This document shows positions 1 to 7,656 of a DNA stretch of 64,000 nt, one piece after another (within the stretch, counting starts at the first letter, position 1; each line of letters opens with the position of its first letter). This DNA is from an uncultured Acidimicrobiia bacterium (GTDB lineage Bacteria; Actinomycetota; Acidimicrobiia; Spongiisociales; Spongiisociaceae). A model generated the notes under the pieces. It had not been told where the DNA came from. It made no database searches and saw only the letters and a program-made list of their open reading frames with translations. The position numbers and the translations under genes are program-made. The DNA lies in NCBI GenBank assembly GCA_958295745.1, contig OY282370.1, positions 1 to 64,000 on the forward strand, given 5' to 3'.

Positions 1-1
1 T

Positions 2-24
2 TGAACCGAACCCGGTACGGTTCA
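2..24. promoter_or_regulatory. Inverted repeat before antitoxin-like gene
   Basis: Two 7-base arms, TGAACCG (2-8) and CGGTTCA (18-24), are perfect reverse complements around a 9-base spacer. They lie directly in front of the start codon at 33. This is the usual position for an autoregulatory operator of a toxin-antitoxin or small regulator gene. The operator role is inference. Confidence 0.4.
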
Positions 25-32
25 GGTCGGGT

Positions 33-362
33 ATGGTTATGGACATGGCTGTTACCGACAGCGCTCTCACAAGGATTCCGGTCGCCGACGGCGAAAGCGG
101 GGAGAATATCCAGCTCTATCTGCTCGATATGTCCAAGGCGGACCCCGAGAAGCTGAAGGAGTTCAGACGCGGCGACTCTTGGACGACATACGAGGAGACA
201 CCCGAGGAGCAGGAACATCGTCTGGCCGAGGGGAGAGCCGCGCTTGCCGAGTATGAGGCTGAATATGGTGCGTTCACCCTCGAGGAGAAGGCATGGGCCA
301 GGAAGATCTTGGGGGACCTCAGGATCGGGATGACATTTCTCGATGCGCGGTCTGACCTATGA
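33..362 (+). CDS. Antitoxin-like small acidic protein, toxin partner missing
   Basis: A 109-residue acidic protein. Its C-terminal half (EYEAEYGAFTLEEKAWARKI) resembles the charged tails of actinobacterial type II antitoxins, which usually overlap a PIN or RelE-type toxin gene. Here the stop overlaps an ATG (359-361), but that frame closes after 14 codons and no toxin follows. ATG codons at 33, 39 and 45 are all possible starts. I see no clear ribbon-helix-helix or AbrB motif, so the assignment rests on composition, size, the upstream inverted repeat and the overlap. It may be an orphan antitoxin whose toxin was lost, or an unrelated hypothetical protein. Confidence 0.4.
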   Translation: MVMDMAVTDSALTRIPVADGESGENIQLYLLDMSKADPEKLKEFRRGDSWTTYEETPEEQEHRLAEGRAALAEYEAEYGAFTLEEKAWARKILGDLRIGMTFLDARSDL

Positions 363-403
363 CGCAAGAGCAGCCGAACGCAACGACCGGAATACCTAGC
401 TGA

Positions 404-496
404 ATGCTAACCCCCCATAACTCAACTTTACATAAGCCGGGGGGTGTACACGGGCCAACCTGTCCGCATGCTGACCCTATAATCCAACTTTACATA
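404..496. repeat. Two direct copies of a ~30-bp repeat with core AACTTTACATAA
   Basis: Copy 1 (404-435) and copy 2 (468-496) share ATGCTRACC near the left end and an identical 12-base core AACTTTACATAA at the right (424-435 and 485-496). The segment is more AT-rich than its surroundings. Repeats of this kind occur near the ends of some insertion sequences, but no transposase gene is visible. It may be a mobile-element scar; this is inference. Confidence 0.45.
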
Positions 497-588
497 ACGT
501 GTATTATGGGACATTGATTTTGGGAATGGCGACACACGGCCTTCGGCAAGTGGGTTCGGCGGGACCAGCAGGGCCGCCCACGTCTCGA

Positions 589-1065
589 TCACTTTCGAGG
601 ATCCGTTCGCTCATCGGTTTGGCCTTCCCTGCTGTGTCTCGTCGTTGACACTGTTACTTCGTATACGATGAACGGAAATCGGTAAACCCGCCGATGTTCT
701 CTATCTTCCGACGCTTCCGGGTCCTCGAGGATACTGACTGCAAAACCGTTCAGATTGGTCCGGGCGTCGGTGGCATGGACGAAACCATACCGTTCGACCC
801 AGCGGGCGAGTAGATCATTCCCGGTGTAGATCAGCGCTTCCCACGCGCCATGGTCCACTGGGTTGTCGGTGGTGTTTACCTGCTGGCCTACCCGTAAGGC
901 AAGGTTGGCGAAGCCCTCTGTCAGTAACCAGCGGATGTCGAAGGCGACCCTCCCAGTTCCTTCGATGAAGGCTTGGTCGAGGTTGTCCACCCGGAAGTTC
1001 CGATTACCCAGCGGAACGGCGGACGCGCCGTCCCTTACCCTCCAGACCCGTATCCAATAATCCAT
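589..1065 (-). CDS. Hypothetical protein, 158 residues
   Basis: I do not recognise the family. The protein starts [13 protein letters not shown] and has a mixed alpha/beta composition, with no signal peptide or membrane segment; the last ~20 residues are strongly charged and probably disordered. A Shine-Dalgarno-like GGAAAGGA lies about ten bases upstream of the ATG at 1065, which supports the start. It stands alone between the orphan antitoxin-like gene and the AIM24-family gene, with its stop towards the repeat-bearing spacer at 363-588. Its accessory neighbourhood suggests a horizontally acquired gene, but nothing indicates its function. Confidence 0.5.
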   Translation of the reverse strand: MDYWIRVWRVRDGASAVPLGNRNFRVDNLDQAFIEGTGRVAFDIRWLLTEGFANLALRVGQQVNTTDNPVDHGAWEALIYTGNDLLARWVERYGFVHATDARTNLNGFAVSILEDPEASEDREHRRVYRFPFIVYEVTVSTTRHSREGQTDERTDPRK

Positions 1066-1277
1066 CGGGGCTGTCCTTTCCGGCGGACAGAGGGTCCCGC
1101 CCTTTGGTAGACAATGCTTATCATGGCCGCCTACAAAGGCGAGAAGCCGGGGAGAGGTCTGTTACGGCAGCCGGTAGAGCCGTGCGCGCTGGTGACCGCC
1201 GGGATGACAGAGGCTTCCCGAGGCCGGATGCTACAGTCGGATGGCCGCCGAGCATCGTTTTCCAGTGGAGGGTTGGT

Positions 1278-2015
1278 ATGAGAAGCCACGAGGTCGATTA
1301 CCGGATATGGGGAGACGATCTCCAGTTCGTCGAGGTAGAGCTGGATCCCCAGGAATCCGTCATCGCCGAGGCGGGCGTCATGATGTACATCGAGGAGGAC
1401 ATCGGTTTCGAGGCCAAGATGGGCGACGGCTCCGAGCCGGGGAAGGGCGCCTGGGGCAGGCTCAAGTCGGCCGGCAAGCGGGCCCTGGCCGGCGAGTCGC
1501 TGTTCCTGACCCATTTCACGAACAATGGCGGCGGAAGGAGAAAGGTCGCCTTCGCCGCCCCCTACCCGGGCAAGATCATTCCATTGAACCTCGGATCGAT
1601 CGGCGGCCGGATCATCGCCCAGAAAGAGTCCTTTCTCTGCGCGGCGATGGGCACCAAGCTCGATATCGCCTTCAACCGCAAGTTGGGGGCGGGCTTCTTC
1701 GGCGGAGAGGGTTTCATCCTCCAGGACATCCAGGGTGACGGGCTTGCTTTCCTCCATGCCGGAGGCACCGTCACCGAAAAACATCTGGCCGGGGAGACCC
1801 TTCGCATCGACACCGGATGCATCGTGGCCTTCGAGCCGCAGATCGAGTACTCGATCGAGCGGGCCGGCAACATGAAGTCGATGATGTTCGGCGGCGAGGG
1901 CCTCTTCCTGGCCACTCTGAAGGGCGCCGGACGGGTCTGGCTGCAGTCGCTCCCCTTCAACCGGATAGTCGACCAGGTGATAAGGAATCTCCCCCCTTCC
2001 ATTTCCGAGAGCTGA
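1278..2015 (+). CDS. AIM24 / TIGR00266 family protein
   Basis: A 245-residue protein of the AIM24 (TIGR00266) family, a beta-sandwich family of unknown biochemical role. Typical features are the early segment with [17 protein letters not shown], the middle part [11 protein letters not shown], the repeated glycine-rich strand [13 protein letters not shown] and the late segment [14 protein letters not shown]. The start at 1278 is chosen because GGAGGG lies just upstream and family homology begins at once; the open frame extends further upstream without similarity. It is monocistronic and convergent with msrB, with a hairpin between them. Confidence 0.85.
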   Translation: MRSHEVDYRIWGDDLQFVEVELDPQESVIAEAGVMMYIEEDIGFEAKMGDGSEPGKGAWGRLKSAGKRALAGESLFLTHFTNNGGGRRKVAFAAPYPGKIIPLNLGSIGGRIIAQKESFLCAAMGTKLDIAFNRKLGAGFFGGEGFILQDIQGDGLAFLHAGGTVTEKHLAGETLRIDTGCIVAFEPQIEYSIERAGNMKSMMFGGEGLFLATLKGAGRVWLQSLPFNRIVDQVIRNLPPSISES

Positions 2016-2134
2016 GCACCTCTCCCCCGTTCAGACCGAATCGGCGACAACCCTGCTCGTTACATGAAGTTTCGATCGGGGCCGGGCGGGGGCCGCCGAT
2101 TACGGGATCCGGCCGTTGCCTCGAATGCCTGAAG

Positions 2135-2152
2135 GCGGGGTATATCCCCCGC
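2135..2152. terminator. Hairpin between convergent genes
   Basis: GCGGGG (2135-2140) and CCCCGC (2147-2152) form a 6-bp GC stem with the loop TATATC between the ends of the AIM24-family gene and msrB. There is no long T-run. A bidirectional terminator is plausible from position, but the stem is short. Confidence 0.35.
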
Positions 2153-2163
2153 TTGGCAGCCGC

Positions 2164-2586
2164 TCAGTCGCGTTCGAGGTCGACCGAGGCCGAGTTGATG
2201 CAGTAGCGGAGGCCGGTGGGGCGGGGGCCGTCCGGGAAAACATGGCCCAGGTGGGACCGGCAGCGTCCGCACACCACTTCGGTGCGGACCCGGCCCAGGC
2301 TGTGGTCGGGCCTCTCCTCGACGGGCGCCCCGTCCACCACGTCGTAGAAGCTGGGCCACCCCGTACCCGAGTCGAACTTGGTATCGCTGCTGAACAGCGG
2401 GGCGCCGCATCCGATGCACATGTAGGTGCCGGAGTCCTTCGCGTCCCAGTATTCGCCGGTGAAGGGCCGCTCGGTTCCTGCTTCCCTGGCCACGCGGTAC
2501 TGGAGGGGGGTCAGCCTCTCCCGCCACTCCTCCTCGGTCGAGGGGATGGAGTCGGTGTTCTGCGCCGCAGAGCCGGTCTCGGTCAT
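2164..2586 (-). CDS. msrB: Peptide-methionine (R)-S-oxide reductase
   Basis: MsrB reduces methionine-R-sulfoxide in oxidised proteins. The 140-residue protein has the full family signature: two zinc CxxC pairs (CIGC and CGRC), the substrate loop [13 protein letters not shown], the [10 protein letters not shown] segment, and the catalytic cysteine near residue 129 in [12 protein letters not shown]. Length is normal for a stand-alone MsrB. It is a single cytoplasmic gene, divergent from the molybdopterin oxidoreductase that begins about 100 bases away. Both enzymes belong to oxidised-sulfur chemistry, so a shared divergent promoter is possible. Confidence 0.95.
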   Translation of the reverse strand: MTETGSAAQNTDSIPSTEEEWRERLTPLQYRVAREAGTERPFTGEYWDAKDSGTYMCIGCGAPLFSSDTKFDSGTGWPSFYDVVDGAPVEERPDHSLGRVRTEVVCGRCRSHLGHVFPDGPRPTGLRYCINSASVDLERD

Positions 2587-2682
2587 GATCGCTTCCTTCC
2601 ACCGGTCCGGAGCTCGGGAAGCTCCGGGAAATCCGGTACTGAAACCCCTATGTAAACCAGGCCGTACTCTAGACTAGGGCTT

Positions 2683-4470
2683 ATGGAACCCGAAACCCCA
2701 GAACCCCAAACCCCGCAGCAGACTCCCCCGGAACCAGGGCCGCAGGCGCCTGCTTCTGACGCCGCCCGCTCGGTCACGGATATTCCCCGCCGCCGCTATG
2801 CGTTGTTGGGGTTGCTGGCGGCCGGAACAGGCTTGGCCGCCTCCGAGCTGATATCCGGCCTGTTCATATCGGCCCCTTCGCTGATCCTCACCATCGGCCA
2901 GCGCTTCATAGACATAACGCCCCCCGCGCTGAAGGACTGGGCGATCGCCGTCTTCGGCACCAACGACAAGGCGGTCTTCATAGCGAGCATGGTGGTGGTC
3001 GTCCTCGTCTTCGGCGCTGTGCTGGGCCTCCTCTCCAAGCGCTTTCCGGCCCCGGCCGCCGCCGGTTATGCGGTGTTCGGCGCGGTCGGATACGTGATCG
3101 GGCTCACCGACCCGGCGGCCGAGGCGGGGCCGACCCTTTTCGCCGCCGTAGCGGCCGCCTTGGTGGGGGCCGCCACGATGACGGCGCTCCGTTCGACGCT
3201 GCATCGGGCTTCGGCGCCCGCCGCCGGGGCGGCCGACGGAGCGGAAACAACGCCGGAGGCGCGGGGGGCATCCCGTTCTAGGCGCGCCTTTCTCACCTCC
3301 TCCGCATCCGCCGCCGCTCTGGCCGTCGGCGCCGCATCGTTGGGGCGCTACCTCACCGACCAGGCCCGGACGGCGGCGACCGGTCGGGAGCAGATAACCC
3401 TCCCCACCGCTTCCGCCGCCGCTCCTGCCACTACTACCGCCACCACCGCCGGGGCCGCCGCCGTAGAGACGACCGCCGGCGCGGCTGCGGCGGACACCGG
3501 CGCCGCAACAACCCAAACCGCCGAGGCGTCTGCTCCCCCGGTATCCACCGTGGCAGACCCCACCCCGTCGCAGATAGCGGACGTCGCCGGAGTATCCGAC
3601 CTCGTCACCCCCAACGAACAGTTCTACGTGATCGACACCGCCCTCAGCGTCCCGCGGGTGGACCTCGACACCTGGAACCTGTCCTTCACCGGACGGGTGG
3701 ACAACCCCTTCAGCCTCACCTACGAGGAGCTGCTGGCCATGCCCCTGGTGGAGCGCTACGTCACTCTCTGCTGCGTGTCCAACCGGGTGGGCGGCAACCT
3801 GGTGGGCAACGCCAAATGGCTGGGGGTCCCCCTGCGGGATCTGGTCGAGCAGGCCGGGGTCAGGCCGGACGGCGACCAGCTGGTGGGCCGCTCGGTCGAA
3901 GGTTTCACGGTGGGTTTCCCCACCAGCGCGGTGTTCGACGGCCGGGAGGCCTTGGTGGCGGTGGGTATGAACGGAGAGCCGCTCCCCCTCCGGCACGGGT
4001 TCCCGGTCCGTCTGGTGGTTTCGGGCCTCTACGGATACGTGTCGGCCACCAAGTGGCTGTCCGAGGTCGAGTTCGCCGGTTGGGGCGAATTCGATGCTTA
4101 CTGGGTTCCGAGGGGCTGGTCCAAGGTAGGCCCCATCAAGACCCAATCCCGCATCGACACCCCCAGGGACGGCGGGGACATCTCCGCCGGCCTCAACGTC
4201 ATAGCGGGAGTGGCCTGGGCGCAGAACCGGGGAATCGAACGGGTCGAGGTGCGGGTCGACGAGGGTAACTGGATGGAAGCGGCCCTGCCGGAGGAGCTCT
4301 CGATAGACACCTGGCGGCAGTGGCACCTCGAGCACGACTTCACACCCGGCGGCCATGTGATAGCCGTGCGGGCCACCGACGCCTCCGGCGAGACCCAGAC
4401 CGCGGAGCTGGCCCCGGCCCGGCCCGACGGAGCGACCGGATACCACGCCATCGGCGTCACCGCCGCCTGA
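2683..4470 (+). CDS. Membrane-anchored sulfite-oxidase-family molybdopterin oxidoreductase
   Basis: A 595-residue protein in three parts. Residues ~25-180 hold about four hydrophobic helices. A serine/arginine stretch with an RR-x-F-L motif (SRRAFLTSSA, near residue 205) and a further hydrophobic segment follow. After an Ala/Thr-rich linker (~240-300) comes the sulfite-oxidase-type molybdenum domain. The likely Mo-ligand cysteine is in VTLCCVSN near residue 365, followed by KWLGVPLRDL and the C-terminal Mo-cofactor dimerisation domain (GVAWAQNRGIERVEVRVD). The catalytic part is probably outside the membrane. The Tat-like motif is internal, before the last helix. The substrate is unknown; relatives act on sulfite or on methionine sulfoxide (MsrP/YedY). 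Confidence 0.88.
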   Translation: MEPETPEPQTPQQTPPEPGPQAPASDAARSVTDIPRRRYALLGLLAAGTGLAASELISGLFISAPSLILTIGQRFIDITPPALKDWAIAVFGTNDKAVFIASMVVVVLVFGAVLGLLSKRFPAPAAAGYAVFGAVGYVIGLTDPAAEAGPTLFAAVAAALVGAATMTALRSTLHRASAPAAGAADGAETTPEARGASRSRRAFLTSSASAAALAVGAASLGRYLTDQARTAATGREQITLPTASAAAPATTTATTAGAAAVETTAGAAAADTGAATTQTAEASAPPVSTVADPTPSQIADVAGVSDLVTPNEQFYVIDTALSVPRVDLDTWNLSFTGRVDNPFSLTYEELLAMPLVERYVTLCCVSNRVGGNLVGNAKWLGVPLRDLVEQAGVRPDGDQLVGRSVEGFTVGFPTSAVFDGREALVAVGMNGEPLPLRHGFPVRLVVSGLYGYVSATKWLSEVEFAGWGEFDAYWVPRGWSKVGPIKTQSRIDTPRDGGDISAGLNVIAGVAWAQNRGIERVEVRVDEGNWMEAALPEELSIDTWRQWHLEHDFTPGGHVIAVRATDASGETQTAELAPARPDGATGYHAIGVTAA

Positions 4471-4482
4471 CGCCGGCCTGAC

Positions 4483-5220
4483 TCAGGCCAGCGACTCGAG
4501 TATCTGGTCGGGGATGTCGAAGTTGCCGTAGACCTCTTGGACATCCACTAGGTCGTCCAGATCGTCGACTATGCGCAGCACCCGGGTGGCCTTCCGGGCG
4601 TCCAGCTCCACGGTGGCCGAAGGAAGCCGAGTCACCTCGGCCGACTGTACGGACAGTCCGGCTTCGGCGATGGACTCCCGCACCGCGGCGAAGTCGGCGG
4701 GGGCGGTTATCACCTCGAACTGGCCTCCGCTCGGACGGATGTCCTCGGCACCTCCCTCTAGAGCGGCCATCATGATCTCGTCTTCTTCGCCGTCGACCAG
4801 CAGGTAGCCCTTCTGGTCGAACAGGTAACCCACCGAGCCCGGTTCGCCCAGGTTGCCTCCGTTCCTCGTGAAGGCGGACCGGACGTCCGAAGCGGCCCGG
4901 TTCCGGTTGTCGGTGAGCACCTGCACCAGCAGCGCCACCCCCCCGGGGGCATACCCCTCGTAGTACATGGTGTCGAGCCGGCCGCCCGCCAGCTCGCCCG
5001 TGCCCCGCTTGACGGCCCGCTCGATGTTGTCTTTGGGCACCGACGAAGACCGGGCCTTGTCGATGGCGTTGGCCAGCACCGCGTTGCCCGCCGGGTCCCC
5101 TCCCCCCTGGCGGGCGGCCGCCTCCACCGCCCGGCACAGTTTGGCGAACATCTCCCCTCGGGCGGCGTCCTGGCGGCCCTTCCGGTGCTTGATGTTGGCC
5201 CACTTGGAATGGCCTGCCAT
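4483..5220 (-). CDS. yebC: YebC/PmpR-family (TACO1) protein
   Basis: A 245-residue YebC-family protein, beginning MAGHSKWANIKHRKGRQDA and containing the conserved YYEGYAPGG segment. Family members are reported as DNA-binding regulators and, more recently, as factors that help ribosomes at proline-rich stretches. The start ATG (5220) overlaps the stop of a 63-codon bridge frame (TGATG), and the first codons of yebC are partly duplicated upstream. It is last in the run pdxS-pdxT-[bridge]-yebC; the M. tuberculosis locus also places yebC directly after pdxT. Confidence 0.95.
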   Translation of the reverse strand: MAGHSKWANIKHRKGRQDAARGEMFAKLCRAVEAAARQGGGDPAGNAVLANAIDKARSSSVPKDNIERAVKRGTGELAGGRLDTMYYEGYAPGGVALLVQVLTDNRNRAASDVRSAFTRNGGNLGEPGSVGYLFDQKGYLLVDGEEDEIMMAALEGGAEDIRPSGGQFEVITAPADFAAVRESIAEAGLSVQSAEVTRLPSATVELDARKATRVLRIVDDLDDLVDVQEVYGNFDIPDQILESLA

Positions 5221-5472
5221 CACTTACCCACCTGGAACGAATGACCTGCCATCATCTCTCCCGGTCCTTTCCAGCCATACCCATGAGCATACGACTGAGC
5301 ATACGACGCAGCCTCAACACAGCCTGGACATCTCCCCTCGGGCGGCGTCCCGGCGACCCTTCCGGTGCTCGATGTTGGCCCTATTACCCCCACCTGGGAA
5401 TGGCCTGCCATCAGCCCTCCCGGTCCTTTCCTGTCATACCTATGAGCATACGATGCAGCCTAAGGTCGTCGG
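5145..5472. repeat. Diverged tandem duplication of the pdxT 3' end and yebC 5' end
   Basis: The segment with ACATCTCCCCTCGGGCGGCG, CCTTCCGGTGCTTGATGTTG and CTCCCGGTCCTTTCC occurs twice: once in genuine yebC and its upstream DNA (about 5151-5290), and again at about 5329-5470, where the second half is the genuine pdxT end. Copies differ by scattered substitutions and small indels. A nested ~30-bp repeat also duplicates the yebC start (5200-5220 and 5231-5252). Confidence 0.85.
5220..5411 (-). CDS. 63-codon bridge frame from tandem duplication of the pdxT/yebC junction
   Basis: This frame starts with an ATG that overlaps the pdxT stop (TGATG at 5409-5413) and ends with a TGA that overlaps the yebC start (TGATG at 5218-5222). 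Its first residues, MAGHSQVG, copy the YebC N-terminus and then change frame. Its middle is antisense-free DNA matching the pdxT 3' end in another frame. It ends with a second copy of the YebC start, MAGHSFQVGK. It is thus made of duplicated junction DNA and remains open throughout. A stable peptide is uncertain; a coupling role is inference. Confidence 0.45.
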   Translation of the reverse strand: MAGHSQVGVIGPTSSTGRVAGTPPEGRCPGCVEAASYAQSYAHGYGWKGPGEMMAGHSFQVGK

Positions 5473-6007
5473 TCAGCTCCGGATGAAAGGCCGCCGCCAA
5501 TACGTTGCCCTTCCTCACCAGAACGGGGCGGCCTTCATGTTCGGCCAGAACTTCGACCTCGGGTCCGGTCGACTCCACCAGCGGCGCCCGTATGAACACC
5601 GCATGGATGCCCTCCTCCCAGCCGTCCACCGCCAGGCTGCATTCGAACGACTCGTTCTGACGTCCGAATGCGTTCCGTTCCACCACCATGTCGAGCACCT
5701 CCAGCACGGGCTGGGATTCCCCGGTGACCCCCGAGGCCAGGAAGATCATCCCCGCGCAGGTCCCCAGGGTGGGCAGGCCGGACTCGATGCGGCGGCGCAG
5801 CGGGTCGATCAGTCCGTACAGGCGGGCCAGGCGGGCGATGGCGGTGGACTCGCCGCCCGGGATGATCAGGGCATCGATTCCTTCGAGGTCGGCGGGGAGG
5901 CGCACCTCCGCGGCCACTCCCCCGGCGGCGGCCACCATCCGGGAATGCTCGCGTACGTCCCCCTGCAGGGCGAGGACACCGACGACCGCCGCCGGTGCGC
6001 CGGTCAT
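5411..6007 (-). CDS. pdxT: Pyridoxal 5'-phosphate synthase glutaminase subunit
   Basis: PdxT hydrolyses glutamine and channels ammonia to PdxS in DXP-independent vitamin B6 synthesis. The 198-residue protein is a class I glutamine amidotransferase: it begins VGVLALQGDVREH, has IIPGGESTA, the nucleophile Cys84 in GTCAGMI, and the His175/Glu177 pair in FHPELT. Its start lies 4 bases after the pdxS stop, so the subunits are made from one transcript. Its stop overlaps an ATG (TGATG), which probably opened yebC before the junction was duplicated. Confidence 0.97.
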   Translation of the reverse strand: MTGAPAAVVGVLALQGDVREHSRMVAAAGGVAAEVRLPADLEGIDALIIPGGESTAIARLARLYGLIDPLRRRIESGLPTLGTCAGMIFLASGVTGESQPVLEVLDMVVERNAFGRQNESFECSLAVDGWEEGIHAVFIRAPLVESTGPEVEVLAEHEGRPVLVRKGNVLAAAFHPELTDDLRLHRMLIGMTGKDREG

Positions 6008-6011
6008 GGTC

Positions 6012-6917
6012 TTACCAGCCCCGCTCCTGCATGCGCTGGGAGGGCGGGATGTCGTCGATCTCGATACCCACCATCGCCTCTCCCAGGTTGCGGGATACTT
6101 TGGCCACTATCTGGGGGTCGTTGAAGAAGGTGGTGGCCTCGACGATGGCCCGGGCCCGCACCGCCGGGTCGCCGCTCTTGAAGATACCGGAACCGACGAA
6201 TACCCCGTCGCATCCCAGCTGCATCATCATGGCGGCGTCCGCCGGGGTGGCGATGCCGCCGGCGGCGAAGTTGACCACCGGCAGCCGTCCGAGCTCGGCC
6301 ACCTCGCGCACCAGCTCGATCGGCGCCTGCATATCCCGGGCGAGGGCCATCCGCTGGTCTTCCCCGGCGCTTGCCGCCCGGCGTATCTCGTCGTTCATCC
6401 GGCGCATATGGGTAACGGCCTCTACCACGTTCCCGGTTCCCGGTTCCCCCTTGGTGCGGATCATGGCCGCCCCTTCCCCGATGCGGCGGAGGGCTTCCCC
6501 GAGGCTGCGGGCCCCGCACACGAAGGGTGTGGTGAAGGCCCACTTGTCGATGTGATGTGCGATGTCGGCGGGGGTGAGCACCTCCGATTCGTCGATGTAG
6601 TCGGCGCCCAGACTCTGGAGTATCTGCGCCTCCACGAAGTGGCCGATCCGGGCCTTGGCCATCACCGGTATGGAGACCGCCTCCATGATCTCCTCCACCC
6701 GGGCCGGATCCGCCATCCGGGCCACCCCGCCTGACGCCCGAATATCGGCCGGCACCCGCTCGAGAGACATGACCGCCACCGCTCCGGACTCTTCGGCGAT
6801 CCTGGCCTGCTCGGCCGTGACGACATCCATGATGACGCCGCCCTTCAGCATCTCGGCCAGCCCCCGCTTTACGCGGTAGGTGCCGGTGGCGCGGCCTTTG
6901 GTGGTCCCCTGTTCCAC
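6012..6917 (-). CDS. pdxS: Pyridoxal 5'-phosphate synthase lyase subunit
   Basis: PdxS condenses ribose 5-phosphate, glyceraldehyde 3-phosphate and ammonia to pyridoxal phosphate. The 301-residue sequence carries Asp31 (GVIMDVV), the Schiff-base lysine Lys88 (PVMAKARIG) and the second lysine Lys156 (RTKGEPGTG), corresponding to D24, K81 and K149 of the B. subtilis enzyme. The phosphate site [14 protein letters not shown] and the normal C-terminal tail are present. It is first in pdxS-pdxT-yebC and divergent from the mazEF-like pair; the promoter should lie in 6918-7061. Confidence 0.98.
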   Translation of the reverse strand: MEQGTTKGRATGTYRVKRGLAEMLKGGVIMDVVTAEQARIAEESGAVAVMSLERVPADIRASGGVARMADPARVEEIMEAVSIPVMAKARIGHFVEAQILQSLGADYIDESEVLTPADIAHHIDKWAFTTPFVCGARSLGEALRRIGEGAAMIRTKGEPGTGNVVEAVTHMRRMNDEIRRAASAGEDQRMALARDMQAPIELVREVAELGRLPVVNFAAGGIATPADAAMMMQLGCDGVFVGSGIFKSGDPAVRARAIVEATTFFNDPQIVAKVSRNLGEAMVGIEIDDIPPSQRMQERGW

Positions 6918-7024
6918 GGTCTTTCCTTCCGATATACCGGCGTGATGGTAATTCTATCGCGCCTCCCCCCTGACGCAACCGCTATTCCGGCGGCCGGCGG
7001 CCGTCCCTTCGTTACAAAGTGTAT

Positions 7025-7062
7025 ATCAGGATGTATACCTGATTGCTATACTATACGTAGTA
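7025..7062. promoter_or_regulatory. Candidate promoter and operator of the mazEF-like pair
   Basis: This AT-rich island holds an inverted repeat ATCAGG (7025-7030) / CCTGAT (7038-7043), a second one TACTA / TAGTA spanning about 7049-7062, and a -10-like TATACT (7047-7052). Ten bases separate that hexamer from the start codon at 7062, so the transcript could be leaderless. The repeats overlap the promoter, as expected for repression by the antitoxin. Motifs are seen; function is inferred. Confidence 0.5.
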
Positions 7063-7310
7063 TGGCTCAGATAGTAGCCCGGATCGATGATGAGCTCGCC
7101 GCCGAAGTCGACCTGCTGGTCGACGGCGGCGTCGTGCCGTCGCGGTCGGGCGCGGTGCGCGACGGTCTGAGGATGCTGGTCGATCTGCATCGGCGGCGGT
7201 CCATCGCCGATGCGATCGTTGAGGGTTACCGCCGGTTGCCCCAGACCGACGGCGAGGCGGTTTGGAGCGACGATATGACCGCTTCCATGATTGCCGAGGA
7301 GCCGTGGTGA
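7062..7310 (+). CDS. Ribbon-helix-helix antitoxin, MazE/CopG-like
   Basis: An 82-residue protein. The N-terminus MAQIVARIDDELAAEVDLLV followed by PSRSGAVRDGLRMLVD is a typical ribbon-helix-helix fold, and the acidic C-terminus (WSDDMTASMIAEEPW) is the kind of tail that wraps a MazF toxin. It sits directly upstream of, and overlaps (GTGA), the toxin gene. The start at 7062 is chosen because the RHH domain begins there; the open frame reaches further upstream without similarity. The pair is inserted on the plus strand between pimA and pdxS. Confidence 0.8.
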   Translation: MAQIVARIDDELAAEVDLLVDGGVVPSRSGAVRDGLRMLVDLHRRRSIADAIVEGYRRLPQTDGEAVWSDDMTASMIAEEPW

Positions 7311-7615
7311 TTCCTATGCAGGGGGATATCTGGTGGGCCGAGGTCGAGGGGCAACGCCGGCCGGTCCTGGTCGTAACCCGAAGCGAGGTCGTCCCGGTGC
7401 TGAACAGGATACTGGTCGCTCCGATCACCCGCACGGTCAGGGGGATTCCAACGGAGATCCCCCTCGATGCCGAGGACGGACTGCCGGAGCCCTGCGCCGC
7501 CTCCTTCGACAACCTCCAGCCGATACGCAAATCGCTTCTGACCGACCGCCTCGGTTCGATACGGCGCCGCCGGCGCGATATCTGCAACGCCCTGAACGCA
7601 GTTTCCGACTGCTGA
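7307..7615 (+). CDS. MazF/PemK-family toxin (mRNA interferase)
   Basis: About 100 residues with the MazF-family pattern: GDIWWAEVEGQRRPVLVVTR at the N-terminus, the core VLVAPITRTVRGIPTEIPL, then SFDNLQPIRKSLLTDRLG. MazF toxins are sequence-specific endoribonucleases neutralised by the adjacent antitoxin. GTG at 7307 gives a GTGA overlap with the antitoxin stop; ATG at 7316 is an equally good start because the domain begins there. The catalytic arginine of the VLVAPITRT strand is present, so the toxin looks intact. Confidence 0.85.
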   Translation: MIPMQGDIWWAEVEGQRRPVLVVTRSEVVPVLNRILVAPITRTVRGIPTEIPLDAEDGLPEPCAASFDNLQPIRKSLLTDRLGSIRRRRRDICNALNAVSDC

Positions 7616-7656
7616 CCGGCGGCCGGCCGCCGCCGCTCGAAGGCGTCCTCATCCGG

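Noticed and set aside
1066-1277. tRNA-like or coding segment before the AIM24-family gene
   Set aside because: No cloverleaf with a proper T-loop or acceptor stem could be drawn, and the upstream frame has no similarity.
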